Positions 33,261-46,177 of a stretch of DNA of 64,000 bases are shown in pieces (position 1 is the stretch's first letter; each line of letters opens with the position of its first letter). The translations under genes and the position numbers were made by a program. The notes under the pieces are model-generated. The model worked only from the letters and a program-made list of their open reading frames with translations, had not been told where the DNA came from and ran no database searches. Origin of the DNA: Sanderia malayensis (taxonomy: Eukaryota > Cnidaria > Scyphozoa > Semaeostomeae > Pelagiidae); NCBI GenBank assembly GCA_013076295.1, contig RQOL01000531.1, positions 1,736,001-1,800,000 on the forward strand. Direction: 5' to 3'.

Positions 33261-35769
33261 TTAAAATGTCAAGGGAAAATTGTCGTGAAGCACGAAATAG
33301 TCAAGGTTGTGACCATAACATAAGTATCTACTGAAGTGCCATCTGAGTTAAAATATTTTGTTGATGTAAGCTCTTTCACAAGGCGAGACAAGGGTCGGTT
33401 AAAGATCGGGCTCAATACAGAACATTTTTAAGAATATTGAGCCGCGGCAAAATAATAACAATAATTTAACTAAAATAGGTCCAAAATAAGGAATTAGGGA
33501 CACGGCTTTGAGGTGGACTTATTATAAAAAGCGTGTACATACTATTTTATAGGAATCATGTTTATTAGAATACTGAGGCTCAAAATTGCCAAAAAGCAAT
33601 GTAAATTTAAGAATGACAATTTTATAAGATCTTATCAAAAGTATAAGTATTCTCATCAAAGAGTGTGTCCAATGCGTATTTTTTCATAGCCAAGGAGTTT
33701 TACGCTACTAATAAGCAAATATTTGTTTTTGCGTTTATATATGAAACTGTGTGTTGCCTAAATGTACCTTTTCAGAGAGCGAAGATCCTGTTGTCATATG
33801 ATTGACCGATGACCTCAATTGTCTTCATTGTGGAACAGATGCTGGCAGATCTCTTTGAAATATAATCATTAAATGTTTGACGTTTTCTTTCTTTGTGTGC
33901 GTGTAAAATTGCGAGGTGCTTTCTCTTTGTGTGCGTGTAGAATGGTGAATTTGTTGAATGTGCGTTGTAGCTTATCTATTTTGGTTCGTGTAACTCTGGC
34001 CAGTCGAAACATCTGCGCCAGCCTGTTCGAATTTGATTGGCACGTTATTCTTGTTGACAAACATAGAAGTACCTGTTTGCTTTGGGAATTGCTAGCGAAA
34101 GCCTTTCTCTGAAATCGACGAAGCGAGAGAATAAATCGCTTGAAATGATATCGATATTTCAGCTATGTTTTCAATAGTTTTCCAATTTATTAATTTATCA
34201 CATATCGCTTGGCCATCGCCTAGATTTAAAGCGATTTGAAAGCCTAGTCATACGATGGTCGAACTGGGCCACCAAAAACGTTTTTCAGAATCGAGAGAAG
34301 TTTTTCACAATCGAGAAAAGTTTTTCCGTATATAGTCAGGGAAAAAACGGACAAAAGAGGAAAAAGTCAGAAAAAATTCTTATTCGGTTTTGCCAACAGA
34401 GCAGGGGGTACATATCCTGAGGTTTGTTATCCTGAGCTTTGAACTTTAAGAGGTGATTAATGAAATCAAAGCCCATATATTCGCTATTGCGAAATTTGTT
34501 CATTATGATTCAACGTTTTACTAAAAGTTCCTTTCCATTCATTGGGTGTTATGACTATTATGCAGAAAATAGACAGTAAAAGCAGAAAATACCTGTAGGA
34601 CCCATGACATGACAGTTTTGATTGTCAGGGCTTTCGATAATTATCAGCTATTTGCAGTGATGAATATATTGAAAATTGAAGAGTTCCTATGGATTTGGTC
34701 TTTGCTATAATATAAGCTCTTATATTTTTCGACCATTTACATGCAGGTTCCCTGTCAAGTGACTACTTATAAAAAAAGCATGCAATTCGTCCCAGTGGTG
34801 AGAGCTCACCAAAACTCAAAACAAGTGTTTTTGCATTTCTCCGCATCCTGTTTGCCCCTTAAACTCAGGAAGCATCAAAGGTAGTGTGCTGTATTTCGCA
34901 AGAAGGTGCTTCATAAAAAAAGTAGTGGCTCGTCAAAGAACTAAGACAGTTAAGTGCTAGAGTTTTGAAATCTAAGAAAGTTGAAAATGCAGATACTCGA
35001 AATTTCATGGAGAAATTGTCGTTTAAGCACAAAATACTTAATTTTGTGACCACATGTTTTTTATATAAGAAACCTGACTCAAGGCCCAGTGGTAAAAGTT
35101 TCTTTATTTTTAGCCCCATTTTAGTTCTAAAAGTTTCTTAAATTTTAGGGTGTCTAGAACTAGGTTTCTTATAAACCGGTTTCTTATAAAAAACGCGTAT
35201 ATTATATTATCTTCTATCAACATATAATGTTAAAAATGTTATTCAAAGAACAATAACATTGTTGCTAAGAAAGCTGTAAGAAAGTTTTTATCATGAATTT
35301 GGGAAGTTACTAAGAAAGTTCCAGTTACTCTTAAGAGTACTTTTTCGTAACGAAAAACGTGTAGCTACAATTTGATGTTATTTTTCGTAAGCAGATAGAA
35401 CCCTTTCAAAGGTCATCTAATGTTTTCAAAAAGCCATCATCTGACGCTATTGACAACAACAGCTGTTTTGCAAGCACGATTTTCAATTATATTTCAAGTC
35501 AGCGGCTTTTTCGTTCCAATCCTGAATATTCGTCAATTGTAAACACTCTTTTTTTATAAGAACACACTTTATAAGAACACTAAGGCTCGATTTACCAAAT
35601 AAATAAGAACAAGTTTAGAACATGTTCAGGCTCGGATGAGAAATTAAAGAAGAAACAAGAAAAAAAACAAAGTGATTTTTTAATTTTTTCACTTCAACAA
35701 AACAGAACTATGTCATTCTAAAGAAAAGTCATTTATAAGAAGTCAACCTGTTATGCCGCAGTAAAGTAG

Positions 35770-36700
35770 CTGAGGCCTAAGTTAAACGTCGCTCTTCTCA
35801 TGCGCCGAATCAAATAGGTGAATTAAGTGCATGACAAGAGCGACGTATAACTTGATTAAGTACGGCAGATTTGATTTGGAGCGGCAGATTGCATTTGGAG
35901 CGACACATCCAGTCGCTCCAAATGCAATTATGCGACCCTGGAGCGACGTGGAGTTAAACGTCGAACTTTTCATGTGCCGAACTCAATGCATAAATTATAA
36001 AGCAATTAACATGATATATTTGTCATCTCAAACGAGGCGGAGCTTGCGCAGTGAGCAATTTATAGTCTCTTCCCCCGTCCCGGACAAAATATCTCTATGA
36101 CAATTGAAAAAATATGATTTGTTTTTTACGAGTATTTTCACATTGAAGTTATAATGGGCTCTTCTTGTCTGTTTGAAAACAAGATGAATCTATGTACAAC
36201 GTGCACAATTGAAACAAAATACAAATGCATTGATTGTGGGGTATCCATTTGTAATAGTTTTGCAATTTCGAAAACAAATGAAGGTGTGGATGGTTGGGTT
36301 GTTGGCCTATCTGTTGGCTAATGTTATGAATGTAGCATGCTTTTATCTGAAAAGAGATCCATGTTTTTGGACGAACAATAACATGGCATCAATCAAACAA
36401 GTTTTTATCTGTAAAATATAATAATGCAACAGACTTGCACCTCCAATTCCAAACCTTCTGCTACAGCATTTTCAAATCTAGAAATAAGTTAAATAAAATG
36501 CCGAAACTCCGCCAAGCTCGCTTGAACCTTCGAACAATAAGAACAGCAACGGAAGTTGAAGTGTTCTATTGTTACATGCTATTAGGAGCGACAATTAAGT
36601 TCGACGTTTAACTTGCTGTCGCTCCAGAGTCGCTCCACTGCCGTACTTAATTGTATTTGATTCGGCGCATGAGAAGAGCGACGTTTAACTTAGGTCTGAG
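35770..36700. mobile_element. Non-autonomous DNA transposon, ~930 bp, with ~45-bp terminal inverted repeats
   Basis: The left end (35770 onward, CTGAGGCCTAAGTTAAACGT, then CGCTCTTCTCATGCGCCGAA) is mirrored at the right end finishing at 36700 over about 45 bp with only two or three differences. Subterminal copies of GAGCGAC / GTCGCTC and TTAAACGTCG make each end internally palindromic. The centre is AT-rich with no transposase, so it needs help from another element to move. Target-site duplication not resolved. Confidence 0.85.
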
Positions 36701-38755
36701 TACATGTAAAAATAATGATCTGGTCTAATATTGCTGCAAAAATAAAATAAGAACACTTTTAAGAACATTGAACCTCAAATTATGAAAAAATTTAGAACAT
36801 CGAGCCTCGGCAAAAATTATCTGGTTCTTATAAAAAAAAGAGTGTAATATTTCTATTGTGCAATACGGACCTAATGGTAAATTCTCTGCGAATTTGTTAT
36901 CGATAAAATTCATGCGCGATGAACAAAATCTTCTCAAGTATCGTCTAAATAGAACAATCCTGCTTAAAAGTATAATTCTTGTTATGATACACTAAGCACA
37001 CGCAACCGAGAAACTACTTTTTGAATCGAGGCCTCAGAAAGTGTCCTATTCAAAGAGATGTTTTCATAATCAGGGTCAAAACGTCTTATACCTAGCTCAT
37101 TTTCATTCTCTTTTGAAAAACATTACATGGCAGGAGTTTATGGAAATATTTGTTGGCATTTACGAACAAAGTATGACAAACTTGAAAATAAGAAGCATTT
37201 CAATTTTAGACCCGTCTTATGAAATAAACACTCCTTGCTGAAGAAAATGTGACCTGTTTCTTACACAAGCGGTTTCTTTTTACAAGTACTTACTCGGTTA
37301 AGCCCAAAATTAGTTAATCAAATGATAAATTTGGATGCTTTTATCTCATTCCAAGAACATCATGTTGATAAATCTAACAAACTTTGCCATTTTTACGTAG
37401 TAATTTTGATCACATTGCCTGAAGTAAAATGATAAGAGATGATGGCAAGGAGTCAATGTTTTCTTACCACAATAATTGTTGATGCACAGTGTTTTATCAG
37501 TGCTTTTTTCAAGTGAAGCAACCAGTCTTTGTATTGCAGTGCTGCCAAGGCTTGGTATTACGATAAAAAGCAAGCCCATGCGATTGGAAGCATCAGTGAA
37601 AATGATTCGTCTTCGGTACTTGATATTGAAATATGCGTAGTGGTGGTGATGCTAATATCGTCTTCATATGCATATATGCTGTCAAATGGGTTGCTGCGAA
37701 TGCATGAACATTTGACATTTTCTACAACGATAACAATTTATAAGTCTATAGTGTATAATGACGCCATTGAGCCAATTATTCATCTGTTGTCTCTGCTTTT
37801 GCAGACATCTCCAATGCTTGATGCATGGTACTCTATATACTAGATATGAACAACTGCTGCAGCTTGTTTACTTATGTCGTTTCGCGTGCGCTATCACAGA
37901 CAAGTGCTCATTGACGCCATTGCTATTCGCTATGGTCATACATGCCAGCATGTGGGCTGTTCAAAATGGATTCGCGTTATCAGTAGCTCTGTTCTGCACA
38001 GGTCTTTGTGTGCGAATCAGAGCCAACCAGCAGTCAGTCAACATGGACTGGCGCAAGATTCTTCCTTTACTTCCATTTTCATCATGCCGCGTGTGAAATA
38101 TGCCAGACAGTAATGACGCAAAACCTTTTGTGGTAGATTTTCATTTGAGAAGCAAAGTTGGGAAGCATTTGAAAGGGGCGTGGAATGGGTACAAAAGGAC
38201 TTTGGCCACGCCCATTGTTAGCTTCATTCTAAGACATTGCGCCTATGTTTTAGGAAAATTTTATTGTGTTTCCGAAATGGTGGGGGCACGTGGGGTCCCC
38301 AATGCCTTCTGGCTCCTATATCCCTGACAAGGTTAAACGCGTTTATATGCAAGATAATTTTAAAATAGAAAACATGGAGAACCGGATCATTACGCAGGTT
38401 AATCTTCATTGCCAAGCCTTAAAATTTTCTCATAAAACCTTGTAGATTTGCATTTCATTAAGCAGGATAAGAAGTGTATACCGCTTCGTGGCTGCTTTTT
38501 TCATGCTAACGAGGCAGTGGGCAAACCGCAAGCTGTAAGTTTGCTCATAATGCTTCGATTTCAGTGCTTCAGTCGCAATAATAGCATACCACATCTGTTT
38601 TAAATCTCGAGATAAAGTATTAAACAGTTCTATTATTTTGATCGTATTTCATATACTGTAATCACTTTAATTTAGCTGATAAAAAACCGAAGCAGACATG
38701 TTGGATTGACGATTCTCGGCCTCGATTTCAGTTGTCAGGTTACCTCGATTGAATA

Positions 38756-38889
38756 CAGTCGACCCTCGCAAGAGAAATGAAAATTCGAGATATCCGAGAT
38801 ATAAATTTACCCAAATAAAGAACCAGGGGCAATGGGAATCTGTTCGAGATAGCGAGTTGTTTGAGATATCCGAGTTCGAGATTCGACTG
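38756..38889. mobile_element. Short pogo/Tigger-like MITE
   Basis: 134 bp between two TA dinucleotides; left CAGTCGACCCTCGCAAGAGA, right (inverted) CAGTCGAATCTCGAACTCGG. Internally repeats of GAGATATCCGAGATA. The CAGTCGA(C/A) termini are typical of pogo/Tigger-derived MITEs. No coding capacity. Confidence 0.75.
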
Positions 38890-39726
38890 TATATCATATT
38901 GCTGTGCGTGCTGCAAACGTTATGTTGCATAAGCCAGCGAAAGGTGTTTTGAGAATAACAATTAATTATTAATGGCCTTGCTCACTGTTGCAATTAATTT
39001 CATTTGAAAATATTTGGCAGAGGAAATGTAAGAACTGGGAACCTTCCTCAAAGATTTTGAAACATTTCTCAAAGAATTACGATGATTCTTCTTCTCTGGA
39101 TATCCCCTCATTGCCAGATTCCGCCATTATTTTTCTTGACTTTACTTTGAAATAAATTTTTCGGGAAATTATGAGAGAGAGACTGTAAAAACGAGGATCA
39201 TTAACATTCAAAATTGCATTGCATGAGATTCAGAACAGATTGAAATTTAGCACACACTAAAACTTACAATGCTTTGAAAATTAACACAAAAAGGTAACAA
39301 ATATTCTGGTCTCGAGTAAGGGAAATTAACTGTATTGAAAATTAGAAGTCATATAAATTTCAATGACCTGCCACAAAAATTTATATGATAATACAAACTA
39401 AAAATATATTTTGGCGGATATTGTACCGCATAGCGTTTGAGTGACATTTGAGTTATTGTTGAAGAAACATACAATAGAAACACACTGCTGCAAATTATCT
39501 ACCTCTCAAACGAGGCCTCCTTTGTACTCACTCAAGCGAGGCCATGACGACAGAGGCGAAAATATACCACATACATCAGGTTCTCGTTTAAATATCTAAA
39601 TATACGCTTAAGAACATGTCTGATAATTAAATTCAACCATGGCAATGTTTAATATTTCTTTCCTGGTTATAAATCCAACTGGGGCAATGCTGTTTTCTTA
39701 TCTAACAACGGTGATAGCGAAATCTG

Positions 39727-39775
39727 GGTTAATCACATACGCGATCTAGGATAAGGATCGCGTATGTGATTAACC
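39727..39775. repeat. Perfect 20-bp inverted repeat with 9-base loop
   Basis: GGTTAATCACATACGCGATC is followed after TAGGATAAG by its exact reverse complement. It could form a hairpin in DNA or RNA. No transcript context visible. Confidence 0.9.
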
Positions 39776-40276
39776 GGACGCCTTGAATAACATAACTTAT
39801 GAATTCTGAATTGTACACTACAAATATAAGCTCTATTTAACTTGATAGCTACCAGGGGCGTAATTATATTTTTAGTATTGGGGACGGGGTGTCAAAAAAG
39901 CTTGCCCGAATTTCCGAATTTGTCTCTTACGTAATTCACGAAAATGTAATGAATGAGAATTTCAATGATAACATGCAAATTGAAATGATTTCATATTTCT
40001 TAGCTTAAAAGTAATTTTTAGTAATTTTAGACTTTGCAGTTTAATTTGTATATGTTGATGGTAACTTTACTCGAACATAGATCCGAATTTTCTCACCATT
40101 TGGAAGTTGGAAATATTGAGGAAAGAGGTGTCACACCCCACCCCCCCCCCGCCAGTAAATACGCCCTGTAGCTACACCGTCTAACCTCATCGTGTCCTAT
40201 CGAGGCCGCATTGTAAATTCAAATACAGAGATTTCTATCGATTTATTAACTAATTTTTTACCTCTAAATTGCAATA

Positions 40277-42285
40277 CTAGTCAGCTAATATACTGGTGTG
40301 ACATAGGGGGCATTTATTTTGAATTTTGAGCCATTTCCTCAGACAAACCTTATGAAAGATGTGATTACATGGAGTAACTCTCGCCGCGTGCATATCATCC
40401 AAACATATCGCGCATACGTCATTTCGTCCTTCGATTTGCTCCTGGTCAGCTACAGGCAATGCGTTGAGTTTCTTGTTGACGAGCCTGCGCAGCGATATGC
40501 TCTCCCAGCCGTCCCGCAGCGGCAAGTAAACGTTCACGTACATGTGCAAGACGACCATCAACAGCTGGAATACGGTCCACTCAAGCGATGTGTCAAATAT
40601 ACGATATCCGAGTACTGATACGATCAAAATAAACTCCAAAGCTCTACACGTGCCCTTCACATAGTACACGCAATCGTCCAGCTCTTCCCAGGCTCCATCG
40701 CGTCGCGAGTCGTACATGTAGAGTGCGTAGAGGAGTACGGCGCATGTTATTTGTATCACCGTAATCACGTTGGGGATACTAAATGGGAATCTTTCTCGCA
40801 GCTTGTATAACAAAATTCCGAAGTACACGGATGAGAATACGAGAAAGAAGCAGAATGATAGTATGAGGTAATGCCTTTGTCGTTGCTGCGCAGGAGCACT
40901 GTGCAGTGCAAGCAGATACGGCTCAACGACCTCAAAGGAGGAGCGTATAAGTGCTGATATCAGCAATAATGAGATCAGTTCCATTAGAACGATTCTTTTT
41001 GATGCATCAACACTGGGGAAGTTTGTGTACAAACTTAGCAAGAAGAAGCCGACACTCTCACGCAATCCATTCGGCCTGTGTTGTCCATCATCAAGAAAGA
41101 CATTATCATCGTGGAAAATTCTTTTAATGACTCCTAGAATGGCTTTGGAAGCGTAATAGATGATATAGCAAAACGCAACTACTCTCACGTAGGAGTCGCA
41201 ACTATAGGCAAGGCTTGCCAAGAGATATGATAGAGACAGGCAGGGACGAATAAAAACTGACAAACTTGCAAAGTGTAAGTTCCAGATTAGTACCCAGTAG
41301 ACAACAAGCGCTGCTTGCACGGAAAGACGTCTCCAGTGAAGAAAAATGACTAAGAAAACACCATACATTCTCAGGTGTTCGGTAAGAATCCTAAACTGAA
41401 GTCGGACATAGTCCCAAAGCTGGCAAATCCATGTAAATGCCATTTCCAGCAGAATAAACACAATGACTCCAAAACAAATGCACGTTAATAAAAGTGGTGG
41501 TCCGTTGCTGTTTGAGTTGTACTGCACTATTACTGGGATGAATAAGACTGATAAAACTGCTGGCTTCAACGATGCAAATGCATTTGCGTACATGTAGATG
41601 GAAAAGACAAAGAATATCCATGATAGTACCAGTGTTGGCAAGGTGAGTGGTGCATTTGGTACCTCTAATAAGCTGCCATTGAAAACTGCCTTGGAATAGA
41701 TGTCGCTTGTGTTCAGTATGTTAAGGTATAGCACAACTGTCATGTCAATTAACAGCATTGCTATGTAGTAGATCATTACTATCTTGCTTGTTGTGCAAAG
41801 ACAGAGCAGAGCTGACAGTGAAATACCTGCAAGTAAATGTTAAAAGTGCCTCAAAACAAATCAATTTTTCTATCAATATGATTCCTTATTCAACAATGTA
41901 ACACATTTTGACGCCATAGATAACTCGATGAAGATTAGTATGCCTAGCTAAACATTATAATTTTCGCACTTGTAAAGCGTACCTGACAGAAAATACATAA
42001 TTATTAACATCTGGGATCTCGGCAAAAACTGCCAAAGTAATCTGTAGACTGGGTAACTGAGTAAGTTGTTCACTGCCTAGGCCATATATTGGGTATTATA
42101 AGTTACATCGTCAGTAAATCAATAAGCTTGAAGGGTAGATTCAGTTTGCACTTACATGCGAAGTGGACGATCTTTCTTGTCAACCAATTTCCATAGAGTG
42201 ATTCTGATTTCAAACTCAAACAACTGTCCAAGAGAAAAATGCAAGGAACTCTTAGAAGAATTTCCCAGATGTGTCCGTGAGCCAT
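40277..42285 (-). CDS. RNF139: RNF139/TRC8-like multi-pass ER E3 ubiquitin ligase
   Basis: RING E3 ligase of the ER membrane; vertebrate TRC8 acts in ER-associated degradation and sterol control. Exons 42285-42156, 42072-41983 and 41826-40277 splice in frame to 589 residues (human RNF139: 664). The N-terminus (MAHGHIWEILLRVPCIFLLD) matches the human MAHQQVWAALEVALRVPC block well. About 11-13 hydrophobic segments follow. The conserved WEELDDCVYYVKGT precedes a C-terminal RING-H2, CAICLDDMHAARVTPCNHIF..C..CPLCH (~545-583). RNF145 is the nearest alternative; the N-terminal motif favours RNF139. Exon 2 must use the acceptor at 42073, not the one 4 bases upstream, to keep frame. Poly(A) signal: AATAAA (reverse of 40242-40247). 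It is divergently paired with the RNF4-like gene. Confidence 0.93.
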
Positions 42286-42608
42286 TTTGTTTTATTTGCT
42301 AGGCAGGAGGAACGGCAAATCAAATTAATAACAAGTGTCTATCAAAAGATGGAGCAATGATCCTTAGCTTTAACTTCTAAAAATCAAACGCTGAACAGTC
42401 ATATGATACAACAAAAATAACTGAAAGCCTTTCGCTTTCAAAATTTTATATTCTCATTCATATTTCTGCCACCACCGCAAAACTGTCCAGTGAGGAGGAG
42501 AAGCAATGCAATGCAATGCAATGCAACGCAGAGTCAAGACAAGATAACATTTTTAACAAAACGGTTATGGCATCAGTTTTAAAAAGTTAACATACCGATA
42601 ATTACATC
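42286..42608. promoter_or_regulatory. Shared 323-bp head-to-head promoter region of RNF139 and RNF4-like genes
   Basis: The start codons of two opposite genes are only 323 bp apart, so both promoters must lie here or overlap. No TATA box is evident. A small (GCAAT)n array occupies 42503-42525, and GCCATTTTGTTTTATTTGCT lies just at the RNF139 start. Bidirectional activity is inference. Confidence 0.6.
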
Positions 42609-44965
42609 ATGAGTGGGGTAAGAATTTTCGACACAAATTTTATTGCTCTTTTCGTTATTAGCAGAGTAATTTCGAAGTGTATTGAATTGAACTCAAGCAA
42701 GAGGTTGAACAAACATGAAGGAAATATAAACAGTAACAGTAGAGCTCAAAATTTCAATACAGTTTTACTTTTTATGCTTGTAAGAAAATTGCCAAAATAA
42801 CGATGGTACAGGCCTGCACCTTGTCCCTGTTGTTCCTTATGGTTTGGTTTTTTATGCATTTACATGTCTATTTTTTATTTTGACAGGAAACATTGGAAAA
42901 GACAACAATTTCTGAAAAGGGGACCAACCCATCATTGGTTCTTGTCATTGAAGATGACGAAGAACATGCCCCAGTTACTGCAGAGAAATCATTCATAGAC
43001 TTGACAAAGGGTTATGGCCCTTCGATTGTTGATTTGACTCTTGATAATTCACCAGTGGTAGTGAGTTTTCTTTCCCTCACTTATACTTTCTTTGTTGTTT
43101 TGCATTTGACAGTGATTAAAGGGCAATTTATCCAGCTACTAACTAGTATGGATATTCAAGTAATTATTTGCTTTTACATTGTTTTGGAAATACACAGAGC
43201 TTTGCAACAAAGGTAGAAGGGGCGGGGCAGCTTTTGAAGAAATAAGGGTTAATGCTTTGAAATATGAGGGGAGCATGTGCCCTGGTGCCTCCATGCTAAG
43301 ACCTACGAATGATCCAAGAACCTTAGATTTTATGCGTATTGCATATTGCATACTGCATATTGAATATTGCATAGTAAAGATATGACGTAGTGCTGAAATT
43401 ACTTAGGGGTCAACTTTTAGCTAATTCTCTAACAAGTCTTGTTTGTTTTAGGCTCCACATGATCAACCTGGTATTGTTATTTTTTATGTTGTTTGTCCCT
43501 TTTCAGTACCTTGCTAATCTCTCGTGGTTATGTGACTAAACTTCTTTTGAAAATTTACTTACAACATTGTTTTTCACTTGCAGCGGCTAGCAGAGCAACA
43601 AGGAGAAATTTTCAATCTGAATTAGAATTTACAGCAGAAGAATCAAGGTGAGTTTTTGAATTATTGCTCCCATCATAATCCTTTTCAATTCCCCTTTGCA
43701 TCAGAATCTGTTGCTCACACTAGCTATTGCACAGAAAATTGGTAAAGAGCTTTAAATGCAAACATTTATAACATTAAATGTTCCAGCAAGTTTTCTGTGT
43801 TTGCAACCAATTATTATGTGTGATATTTCCCATGTATTATTTTTCCAGTGAATGCTTGAATAAAAACAAAGACTCTCCAACAAAGACAATAAAGTGCCCA
43901 ATTTGCATGGAAGATTCTAAACAGGTATTTGTTTAACATACTGCAAAGCCTTGATCAAGCCCCCACTTCTAAATAAGCCGCCACCCCCCTAACAATTATT
44001 TTTCAAATAAGGCATTCTTATAAAACACAGTGTGTATACACCAATCCCTCGATTAAGTGGACCCCTCAAAATAAGCGCCCCCTAGTATAAGCGTATAAAG
44101 TGCTTGAAGTTATAAGCGCCCTGGGCTCCTAATTGAGGAATACGGCATGTGCGTGACATTATTTTTATCGCGGTTATTTCTTGACTTGTCGAAGAGCGTT
44201 GCAGGTCACAAGGGCTATTTTTGATGACGAATCAAAAATTGAAGCGAGAAAAACATGTTTAATTATTGAAACAATCATAAATATTCAAGGACGAAACATG
44301 AGGATGGAATTTATTTATTATTTTAGGATTAAAACTCTTTAGCCCTGTTTACACTATTTATTTACTGACCTGGGCTGAACCCATTTGACCAGCGGTCGCC
44401 TAGCTTTCCCGGTCGAGAAAAAAGCAAAATATAAGGTTTTTGGTTCAATTCTTTGGATTTCTTTCTCAAAAGTTTAACCAGCTGAAATTAGCAATGTAAT
44501 TTTCTTCATTTTTCATGTATAAAAAATGCGAACAAAACTTGTCGTTGCTTTTGTCGGTTACTTTACGTTTTCTTAACATCTGCACGATTCTGTATTTACT
44601 TTTTTCATTGCTCTATCTAAATGTCAATGCGAAGAAAATTAAAGCGATTTCTAAGCAATTATTAATACTCAAAATTGTCCGTCAGTTGAGCAACCTTTAG
44701 TTTTGAGCCTCGGTCGAACTTACTTATAAAAAAGATACATTTAATAGCACAACACTGTTACATATGCTATGCTGACCGCGATTTTCAATTGAAGATTTCT
44801 GTTTTGTATTTCTAGATGGCTCGAACAAATAGACAGCTTGTCTCAACAATATGTGGTCACGTTTTTTGCGAGTCCTGTCTAAAACAAGCCATGAAACAGC
44901 AGAAAAAATGTCCGACATGTCGAAGAACGATAACAAGCAAACAATTTCATCCTTTATACATCTAG
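42609..44965 (+). CDS. RNF4: RNF4-like SUMO-targeted ubiquitin ligase
   Basis: Nuclear E3 that ubiquitinates poly-SUMO-modified proteins (family knowledge). Exons 42609-42617, 42887-43060, 43452-43470, 43584-43647, 43849-43924, 44816-44965 give 163 residues (human 190). The 19-bp exon 3 is needed to keep frame. Three candidate SUMO-interacting motifs are visible: LVLVIEDDEE (~20-29), FIDLT (~39-43) and SIVDLTLD (~49-56); the last equals the IVDLT motif of RNF4. A basic patch (RATRRNF) follows. The C-terminal RING has CPIC (105-108), CGHVFC (127-132), C135 and CPTC (146-149), and ends FHPLYI like vertebrate RNF4 (YHPIYI). Exon 1 codes only MSG. Identification secure. Confidence 0.95.
43960..44157. 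repeat. Relic of the TACCGTA/AAGCGCCC family in RNF4-like intron 5
   Basis: Contains AAATAAGCGCCCCC, TTATAAGCGCCCTGGGCTCC and ends TAATTGAGGAATACGGCAT, the motif order of the element at 31891-32081. Boundaries approximate. Confidence 0.55.
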
Positions 44966-46177
44966 TTTATCACATAATTGTATTTACTGACCAAAATTTA
45001 GCATTATAATTATATTTTAGTCTTTACTGCAACTTCAGTTTTGCTGTAAATATAAAAACCAAAAATTTGTTCGAACAATATATCTATATATATTTGAAGA
45101 TGTTTTACGTATTTCGCTTGTTTGGGAGAACGTCCTATAAGGAAAATCGATGAACTTAGGCCATGCGATTACCACGTGGATCAAGCACGCTGAATCAATG
45201 GATGTTTTGACAGCTCTATCGTTAGATAATCTAGTTACTTTTGCTAAAGTCATAAAGACAGCTGTACTGATATGATCTCGTGTACCCATTTACACGCTCA
45301 AAGAAAAAATCTCTAAAAAAAATATTTCACAATTGAATAATTTATGACCACAAATAACAATGTTCCCACCATTTACAGTCAAGTCATTCTTCGAGTCTTT
45401 GGCCTTCTTTTTAGCGACAATTTTAAGCAAAGTTCGAATTTCAAGTTTTTTGCGCCAATGCTATCTTTGGTCACTAAATGTGAAACCAAAATTAAGGAAG
45501 TGTCAAGGACTTTCAGTACTATAATTTGGTCAAAATAGGTTCTAAAAATAGAACTTTTGGAAGTAGGCCTTGAGATGGGGTCTTTATAAAAAAAGGCGTG
45601 TATGTTTGAAATTTGACTTATTGACATTTTGAACTCAGCAACTTGCCTCGCTTCCTGCACTTGTGAAGAAATTTTTGAATGAATTATCGAAGCAGATAAA
45701 TTTCACAAAAACACCAGGTTCAATCATTGGCAGAAACTATTATATAGAACATAGGACAACAAACGTGCTGAATGTATTTACAAATAATGAAATTAAAACA
45801 ACGTGTTGAAATATGGCAATACCTAGATGGAGCATAGCAATGCTGATATTATAGTTTGTTATGATGTTTGGAAGAGAGATTGGTTGATTGATATTTCATC
45901 CCAAAATGAATTCCAAAAGACATGTGAAGTGACAAAACTTGCAACTGGAACCCCTTATTAATGTCTCGTTATAATTTAAAATCTAATGTCTTAATTGTAT
46001 ATATCTACGAAAATATTCAAAAATATCTTTTTATTCATACTAATTGAAATCCTCCCTCGAGTACAATCTAATGCTGTTTAGGATGCATTCATTCATGCAT
46101 AATGTGTGTTCTATGCGATGTGGTGGAGGCATTTTGAAAATCGGAAGCTACGCAAATGTCGCAATAAAAGTCTTATC
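44966..46177. other. Convergent region between RNF4-like and NK2 genes
   Basis: No gene seen. Around 45340-45605 there is another copy of the repeat ending TCTTTATAAAAAAAGGCGTG. The NK2 transcript poly(A) signal (AATAAA on the - strand) is at 46030-46035. Confidence 0.55.

Larger units (their letters stand above)
31707..40276. other. Gene-poor, repeat-rich intergenic region
   Basis: No coding gene could be supported. It contains several inverted-repeat elements listed separately, plus degenerate copies of a family marked by GTTCTTATAAAAAA..GCGTGT (for example 33412-33540, 35150-35210, 36738-36845). Around 37750-38110 base composition is more GC-rich and several frames are open (one predicts membrane-like sequence), but no splice pattern or family match is seen. 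Confidence 0.55.

Noticed and set aside
37529..38327. Cluster of overlapping + strand open frames
   Set aside because: Slightly GC-richer and one frame looks membrane-like, but no consistent splicing, start context or recognised family; kept only as a note in the intergenic entry.
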